The position numbers were made by a program, and so were the translations under genes. From Actinidia chinensis (lineage: Eukaryota; Streptophyta; Magnoliopsida; Ericales; Actinidiaceae), in assembly GCA_009663005.1 (NCBI GenBank), contig VIGQ01000758.1, positions 7,501-20,598 on the forward strand: 13,098 nucleotides of DNA, given 5' to 3'. Shown here one piece after another: positions 7,760-13,098 of this stretch. Each line of letters starts with the position of its first letter. Position 1 is the stretch's first letter. The notes under the pieces were generated by a model. The model searched no databases. It saw only the letters and a program-made list of their open reading frames with translations, and was not told the origin of the DNA.

Positions 7760-8304
7760 TGTAAGGGTTAATTACATAGGTATCCTTTCCATTAAAATTT
7801 TATCATTTTAATTGAATTTAACTTAACGAATTTCACATTTAGGCCCCTAGATTTCACGTTATTTGTTTTTTAAAAATAATTTTCACACCAGATCTTTTGT
7901 ATCAACTCTATTTTCAGTCTAATAATACGGGATAAAGAAATGGAAATGTGTGTAAAATAATATCGTATAATTTTTAATTTCTAAATTAATTTATTAATTT
8001 ATTTGAAAATAATAAAATAAAATAAAACTAAATACAAAAGTCATGTTTGGTGACTTGTTTCCCCCAAACTTTTATATAGTGATTTTCTTATTAACAAAAT
8101 ATTATTGATAACTTAAAATATTTTTTTAATATTTTTAAAAAATCGTTAATTATTTTAAAATTTGTAATACATTTCAAAAATGACGATTTTTTTTTTCCTC
8201 TATACGTGATTCGAAGATTTTTTTTCTATCAATCCTAGGCAAAGAAGGATTCACGCCCCATCAGAACGATCATGAGTGTCAGGTAGGTTTGCCCTAGATT
8301 TTTA
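7760..8304. repeat. Tandem array B, unit 2
   Basis: A 545-bp unit, strongly similar to unit 1 over its whole length in the same order. Differences are mostly one-base gaps. It joins unit 1 directly, head to tail. Confidence 0.8.
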
Positions 8305-8876
8305 TGTAAGGGGTGAGAAATAGGGCAAGGAAGGAAGGTAGAGTGGGAGGGGGGGGGCCAAGAAAGGGGGAAGAGGATGAGACGGACGGGGGAAGGAGAT
8401 GGAAGAAGGGGGAGAATAAGTGGAGGCAGCGAGGGATGGAGAGAAAGATGAGGCGGGGAGACAAAAGAAAGGAAGGGAGAGAAACCGGGGAAGGAGATTA
8501 ATAACGGATGAAAATGAGCAAAAGGGGGGGATCGGCGTTGCCTAGGAAGGGGAGGGAAGGATACAAAGGAAGAAATGTCGAAGAGGAGGGGGAGAGGGGT
8601 ATAGGGAAAGGGGGTAATTACATAGGTATACCTCCATCAAATCTTATCATTTTAATTGATTTAACTTACGAATTTTCCATTTAAGCCCTAGAATTACGTA
8701 ATTTTATTTTTAAAATGATTTTCCACACCCCTATTCTTTTGTATAACTCTATTTTCAGTCCTTATGCGGGATTAAAGAATATGAAATGGTGTGTAAAAAT
8801 TAATATCGGTTTTTTAAAAATAAAATTTTAATTTTCCTAAAAATTCATTTATTAATTTTTTGAAATATTAGGTAAA
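8305..8876. repeat. Tandem array B, unit 3, interrupted and truncated
   Basis: The unit begins TGTAAG at 8305-8310, is interrupted by a 300-base purine tract, then resumes at GGGGTAATTACATAGG (8611). It continues to about 8876, where similarity to the other units ends roughly half-way through a unit. Confidence 0.72.
8311..8610. repeat. 300-base purine-rich insert
   Basis: On the plus strand this is nearly all G and A, with many runs of three to nine G, in sharp contrast to the AT-rich units either side. It sits at the G-run of the unit start, with G4-G5 on both edges. The 62-residue basic frame at 8313-8501 is low-complexity and not a credible gene. G-quadruplex or triplex formation is possible but inferred. 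Confidence 0.7.
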
Positions 8877-8884
8877 AAATTTAC

Positions 8885-8951
8885 GACTTCAGAGTTGAAA
8901 ACTTTGAAAAATAGCACCGGCACTTCGAGTTAATTCAAGACTTCAGAGTTG
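8885..8951. repeat. Repeated GACTTCAGAGTTG motif
   Basis: GACTTCAGAGTTG occurs perfectly at 8885-8897 and 8939-8951, with a one-base-shorter relative ACTTCGAGTT at 8922-8931. Starts are spaced 36 and 18 bases apart. CAGAGTTG fits hAT-type termini, and this could be the left end and subterminal repeats of the downstream hAT element. Confidence 0.5.
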
Positions 8952-8959
8952 TAATCACT

Positions 8960-9263
8960 CACAGTCACAGTCTCACATCCTCTCACTCCCGTCTGTCTGT
9001 CTGTCTCTCTCCTCTCTCTTAACATTTGCTATTTTCGTAACTTCTACATACATCCATACACATATCTTCCCTGGCTCACTCCTTTCTCCCTCTCAACTGT
9101 TGCGATTTGATAAAGGCTAAAGTCGCACGGTCACCGGCCGACTGTCCTTCCTCCGGTTGATCTCTTTTAGTCTTTCACTCATCGTCTGCTCTCCTTTCGT
9201 AGGCAAAGCCGTCTACGGTGATTCCGCGATCATCGCATCACAACACCCAAGGAGTACAATCAG
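8960..9263 (+). other. CT-rich leader, possible untranslated first exon
   Basis: CT-rich DNA with a (GTCT)n tract (about 8991-9006) and CTCTCT runs, followed by a less AT-rich stretch ending CAATCAG|GTTCGA, a possible splice donor at 9264. This resembles the 5' leader of a plant gene and lies about 340 bp upstream of the first transposase-like residues, so it may be the transposase promoter and leader. Transcription is not shown by sequence. Confidence 0.35.
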
Positions 9264-9377
9264 GTTCGAATCCCAATCTCTCTCTCTGCTACTGTTTGTT
9301 TAATTAACTAGGAATTGAGAATAATTATATCAACAATTTGTGGTTCTTTTCCTAATTTTGTATATAATTTTTAACAG
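9264..9377 (+). other. Candidate intron in the leader
   Basis: A 114-bp AT-rich stretch bounded by GTTCGA and a good acceptor, TTTTTAACAG. The donor is weak after GT. GGTTCGAATCCC at its start also resembles a pol III B box, but I see no convincing A box. Confidence 0.3.
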
Positions 9378-9599
9378 ATTTGTGGTGTCCAAAAGAAGCA
9401 GCTGATAGTGTGATGGGTTGGCAGGAGACTGTGTCTACCCTTCCATTTACGCACCATCGTCCCACAACAACAGGATCTCTTATATCTATACCTATTTTGT
9501 TGATCTGTTTTTCTATTTTATCTATCTTTAACTTTTTATTTGTTTTTAGTTTGAGTTTATCTGTGTTTATTATGGTCATCTCCTAATTATGAGTGTGAC

Positions 9600-11574
9600 C
9601 ATGGGCCTAATTCCAATGATTCACAACATTCCACTGCCAGGTCACCAAAACCCTTTACCACCGGGGTACACGGATTGGATTCTGTAAGGTGACCCCGCTC
9701 TAACACTGTTGGACTGGACACTAGGTTTGGTTTCGACCTCACACACAACGTGTGATAAGTGCGAAAAGGGGTCGCACTTCATGTGTATGGACATACAAAA
9801 ATTGAGAAAAGTACATACTTAAGAAGGGGTTACATAGGAGCTAGAGGGTGTGTCATTATTGTTCAAAATAATTATTCTTGGTAATAGTAATGGTGGCATC
9901 CGGGCATATTGAGAGACATCTTAAGAATAACATAAAGAGGAATTAGTGGTGGTATTAGCGTAACTGGTTTAATTGTAATTTTTGTATATTCCTACCCAGA
10001 TGAGAAATGGTTTGGCGGCACTGTATGTAGCGCCAGAGCAACCATTTACTTTTGGTGATGATATTAGATTGTGAAAATTTTGTCCAACCTTGTTACAACC
10101 TGCTTTTTCTAAATTTTCTAGAAATACAACTAGAGGTGATTGTTGACAGCTTTTAATGATTGTAGAAAAAATTTTATTGTATAAATCCTCTAAAACTTGA
10201 TAGTACAATCTCTTTTTACTTCCTGATTGTGGAAGTGGTAACAATAATCTTGGTTATATTGCTGTGACTACTGCACATTATATAGATGCTAGTTGGATTT
10301 TTGCAAAAAAAATTTGCTTTTCCGTTTAATGGAGTTTTTCTCATAAATTCTACAACATTTTTTCAATGTATAAAGTGGTATTTTTAGGGAGTTTGACATG
10401 TGTTTACAAAGATTTAGTAAGTACATTGGATAACCATACTGCTAATAAATGCTGCCATTGAATATTTAAACAACGAAATTTGTCTACTCTCATGCGGGTC
10501 AATTTTTCATATGCGATGTGTAATGCCATATTATTAACTTAGTTTGTTACAAGATGGTTTGAAACATATAAGGAACACCTATAGAAAAAATTAGAGGTGC
10601 AATTCTTTTTATAGCCACTTCCCCAGCTATGCACAAGATTTTTAATCTAGTGTGCTAGTTCATGTAAACCGAGGACATGAAAACCTATATAAAAATCGTT
10701 GGAATTCGACTTTTCCCTTTCTTATTTAAAATCATGCAGAAATCATCGGGATGTTATTACTGCTTTTGTTTAATTCAAGATAGTGATGTTTCCTTTAACT
10801 CCTAGCTATTTGAATATTGCTTTTTAATATATGCATTTTTTGAAGGTGTTTTATGCTGCTACGTGTGCTTGTTTCTAGTTTTTATTCTTCCACTTCTTCT
10901 TCTATGTGGCTTATAACTTGTATAATATTATGTCTAAAATTTTATGAATATAGCATAAATAACTTTTGTAGATGCAATTATGGTTTATGGAAACAAAATT
11001 ACAAAAATATTTTGAGATATGCCCTAAAATATTTATTTTAGCTGCATGTAATGGACCCAAGAATTAAATTGAAGTGTTGGATTACTCTAGATGGGATTGC
11101 TAATAATTTTAGATATTACATTACCTTCTACTATTGATGTTACATTACTATTGAAATCAATATATTCTTCATATGAGTCTAAATTTTCTAGTCTACGTCT
11201 AATGTTTGCTAATTTACATCATCTTCTTCTACACTAGCAATGACCCATTCTTGGTTCTTTGCTATCAAGTAAGAAGAAGTGTGTCTCACGCACCGAAACT
11301 TTCTATGTATTTAGAAACGGATTTTTTAACAAATAATAGACCCCGTTGATAATTTGATATCTTGCTGTTGGGTGGAAAAATAATGCTCCAAAATTTTCCA
11401 TTATTTCAATTATGGCACGTGATCTTCTTAAAGAACCTCCTGCCTCTTCACGTTGCAATCCGAATCTGCTTTTATTGCAAGTATAGAGTTTTGGATGATA
11501 GGAGAATTAGATTAAGCTCGGATATTTTAGATGGTCCATTTGTTATTAAAAATTGGGAGGATGCACGCCTTTGA
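9600..11574 (+). pseudogene. hAT (Ac-like) transposase pseudogene with BED zinc finger and C-terminal dimerisation domain
   Basis: A hAT transposase cuts and pastes its element through a D-D-E nuclease. Reading across several frameshifts, the domain order is intact. A BED finger at about 9758-9940 shows KRGRTSCVWTY, then QNNYSW, NSNGG and HIERHLKNN. EQPFTFGDD is near 10036, with PAFSKFSRNTTRGDC shortly after. The first catalytic-region Asp is in LPDCGSGNNNLGYIAVT (Asp at 10225). TLDNHTANKC carries the second Asp at 10429. GSIFHMRC at 10499-10519 is followed by QDGLKHIRN. MDPRIKLK is near 11050. The hATC domain reads VLDDRRIRLSSDILD (from about 11489) and ends IKNWEDARL with a stop at 11572-11574. 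Stops and one-base shifts throughout make it non-functional as given, though some may be sequence errors. The N-terminal boundary is approximate. The minus-strand frame at 9969-10244 is a shadow. Confidence 0.88.
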
Positions 11575-12024
11575 AATTAAAAAAAAAAGTGCGCGCCTAG
11601 ATATGAGTTTAAGGATTATTTTGAGAATTTCGGAGATAGAGAAGTCCTTAGGCAATGTTTTTCTAGGCATTTGGTTATTCGGGGCTATGAGGATAAAATA
11701 ACTAAATTGATTGGCGGCAACTTGTGAAAGCGTACTGGCAACATATTGTTGGCATCATTGCTATTATTCTTTATAAAATCGGAGCCTAATTGTTTTGGAT
11801 CTTAAAGTAATGACCCCCCCCCCCTAAAACATTGCTCGGTCGTCGATTTCTTTTAATTGGCTTGTTTAAATTAGCCATTAACAACTTCTTTTTCATCTTA
11901 CATTATTCAAAGTTCCTTAGAGATTTTTTTAAATTTAGTGTTTTATTCTCTAAATTCTTTTAGTCTGGATGGTTTTTTAGGGCAATTAACTTGTTTGTTG
12001 GTTGTAACTCTTTTAGTTTTGCTT

Positions 12025-12056
12025 TGAATACAGTTTAATCTGAATACAGTTTAATC
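12025..12056. repeat. Perfect 16-bp tandem duplication
   Basis: TGAATACAGTTTAATC occurs twice head to tail without a mismatch, so the duplication looks recent. Confidence 0.85.
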
Positions 12057-12281
12057 TACAAAGAGATCTTGCGTAAGGGTGCTCAACTTTATTTAGGGTT
12101 TTAAATGTGGTATTTATTTGACTTTGCGTGTACCATAATATTCAAACATTGATTGGATATCACACCACCCACTAGTGACTATTTGATACCTCTTTTATTT
12201 TATGTATGTTTTTTAGGTTTTGTGCAGCTCTGCATTTGAGAAAATGGGCGCTCCGCCATTTGAAGAATAGACAACTACGAT

Positions 12282-12360
12282 TTTCAATTGAGGGGACAAG
12301 CAATATGTGGTTCCGCATGTGTCTATGTTTTACACTTTCAATTGAGGGAACAAACATATA
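12282..12360. repeat. Imperfect direct repeat, offset 54 bp
   Basis: TTTCAATTGAGGGGACAAGC at 12282 recurs as TTTCAATTGAGGGAACAAAC at 12336, with 18 of 20 bases identical. The open frames crossing it on both strands have no known motif. Confidence 0.6.
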
Positions 12361-12731
12361 CTGGTTATGTTTAGCTGTTTTTCCTTTGGTAGCTAGAATT
12401 AAATAACATCGGGAATTTTTTTGGCGTTGTTAATATGCCAGCTGCTTTAATTTAAACCCATTGTATCATCCCTGCAAAAACATTAAGCGTGCACTTAAAT
12501 GAATTGTCCAAGAAGCTTTCTTTCATTGTGGAACTATGACTTCCTTTGCTCTGTCCTGTCACATGTGAGATAAATGCAGGTCGTGTCAAAGGAGGGAAAG
12601 TTTGCGCATGGCAAGAAATAAAAAAGTGGCATGTGTATTTTCAATATGAGCATAACGATGGATTGTGTTTTTTAATTTCATTAATGCATGTAAATGAAGT
12701 ATACATTAGTATGGTTATATTATCAACTCTG

Positions 12732-13098
12732 TTTGTATACAATTACTTTTTGTCTTTAAATGAATTTTGATGGGTAGTTTCTTTTTATTCAAAGTGATTA
12801 TAAGCAAACTCAGGCATCTCATTTTATATATATTTTGTCTGTTTTTTATATTATTACCTAAAATTATTTGCTGTGTTTTTGGCACAAAAAATGGGAACTG
12901 AAAAAAAAGAAGAAAGAAGAGAAGAAAAAGGGGCTTTTTGCCTTGTCTTTGGGTTGGGTATTCATAAGGACTTATGGTTGCCTCCAATGCCCTTTACCGT
13001 ACTGTTTGGTAAATGATTGTGGGTAACGAGACTGAGAGATCATCAGCAAATCCAACTTGTAAATGGCACAAAGTTAAACCCCTCCATGTGTGCATTTA
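12732..13098. other. No recognisable feature
   Basis: AT-rich DNA with an A/G-rich stretch at 12900-12932. The 90-codon minus-strand frame at 12715-12987 shows no domain and has the Phe/Leu/Lys-rich make-up of translated AT-rich DNA. Confidence 0.4.

Larger units (their letters stand above)
8890..12731 (+). mobile_element. Candidate extent of the hAT transposon carrying the transposase pseudogene
   Basis: CAGAGTTGA at 8890 is matched in inverse by TCAACTCTG ending at 12731. The first 15 bases agree at 12 positions. The transposase pseudogene lies inside in the expected orientation. No matching 8-bp flanks were found (TACGACTT and TTTGTATA), so the ends are tentative, although a hAT insertion around 9.6-11.6 kb is certain. 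Confidence 0.35.
11575..12731. other. Noncoding region after the hAT transposase
   Basis: No gene was recognised. It contains an A10 run right after the transposase stop (11579-11588), a C11 run (11814-11824), a 16-bp tandem duplication (12025-12056) and a diverged direct repeat (12282 and 12336). By position it may be the 3' part of the hAT element. Confidence 0.45.

Noticed and set aside
8313..8501. 62-residue Arg/Lys/Gly/Glu-rich frame
   Set aside because: Direct translation of the purine tract; low complexity.
9261..9272. Perfect-looking pol III B box GGTTCGAATCC
   Set aside because: No credible A box at 30-60 bases upstream and no cloverleaf; more likely chance at a splice donor.
12715..12987. 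90-codon minus-strand open frame
   Set aside because: No domain; crosses a purine stretch and has the residue bias of AT-rich noncoding DNA.
1..13098. CRISPR array, phage or bacterial defence system
   Set aside because: All repeats are long tandem units or element ends; there are no short evenly spaced repeats with spacers, and coding remnants are of plant transposons.

Overview
The window looks like nuclear DNA of a flowering plant, probably a eudicot. It is AT-rich and almost gene-free. Its recognisable pieces are decayed plant-type transposable elements (Ty1/copia, hAT, SINE-like and MITE-like), CT-rich leaders, and one intact first exon that resembles a plant RING-type E3 ligase of the RGLG (copine/vWA) family. 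No bacterial-type operon, rRNA gene, intact tRNA gene or CRISPR array was found. I cannot name the species.

Left part (1-2113): a rearranged Ty1/copia retrotransposon. Reverse transcriptase to RNase H sequence reads on the minus strand (about 652 down to 1). The last part of RNase H, the pol C-terminus, the 3' untranslated region, a polypurine tract and a 3' LTR (1488 to about 2113) read on the plus strand. The two halves meet head to head at a poly-T tract near 650-660, which is best explained by an internal inversion. Everything coding in it is broken.

Positions 2114-3319: promoter-like, partly low-complexity DNA (an A18 and a G16 run), then a 77-codon open exon (3089-3319) ending in a clean splice donor. 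No continuing exon could be found in the remaining 9.8 kb. Either the first intron is very long and full of elements, or this is a gene fragment.

Positions 3320-7200: element debris. It holds two copies of a MITE-like terminal motif, a possible tRNA-derived SINE head near 4171-4226, a hAT-like end with a dense GGCACG-type motif cluster (4690-5100), AT-rich repeats, and two and a bit tandem units of about 505-537 bp (5758-6880). A matching inverted end lies near 7184-7207.

Positions 7201-8876: a second, unrelated tandem array of about 545-560 bp units. Its third unit is split by a 300-base purine-rich insert (8311-8610).

Positions 8885-12731: a probable hAT transposon. It has a CT-rich leader with a candidate intron, then a frameshifted transposase pseudogene (about 9600-11574). 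A BED zinc finger, the hAT catalytic core and the C-terminal dimerisation domain can still be read from that pseudogene. The rest of the window (to 13098) shows nothing recognisable.

The repeat copies differ from each other by many one-base gaps, mostly in homopolymers, so some of the frameshifts may be draft-assembly errors. I found no convincing previously undescribed system. The most useful leads are the isolated RGLG-like exon, the copia inversion junction, the purine insert inside the tandem array, and the readable hAT transposase.
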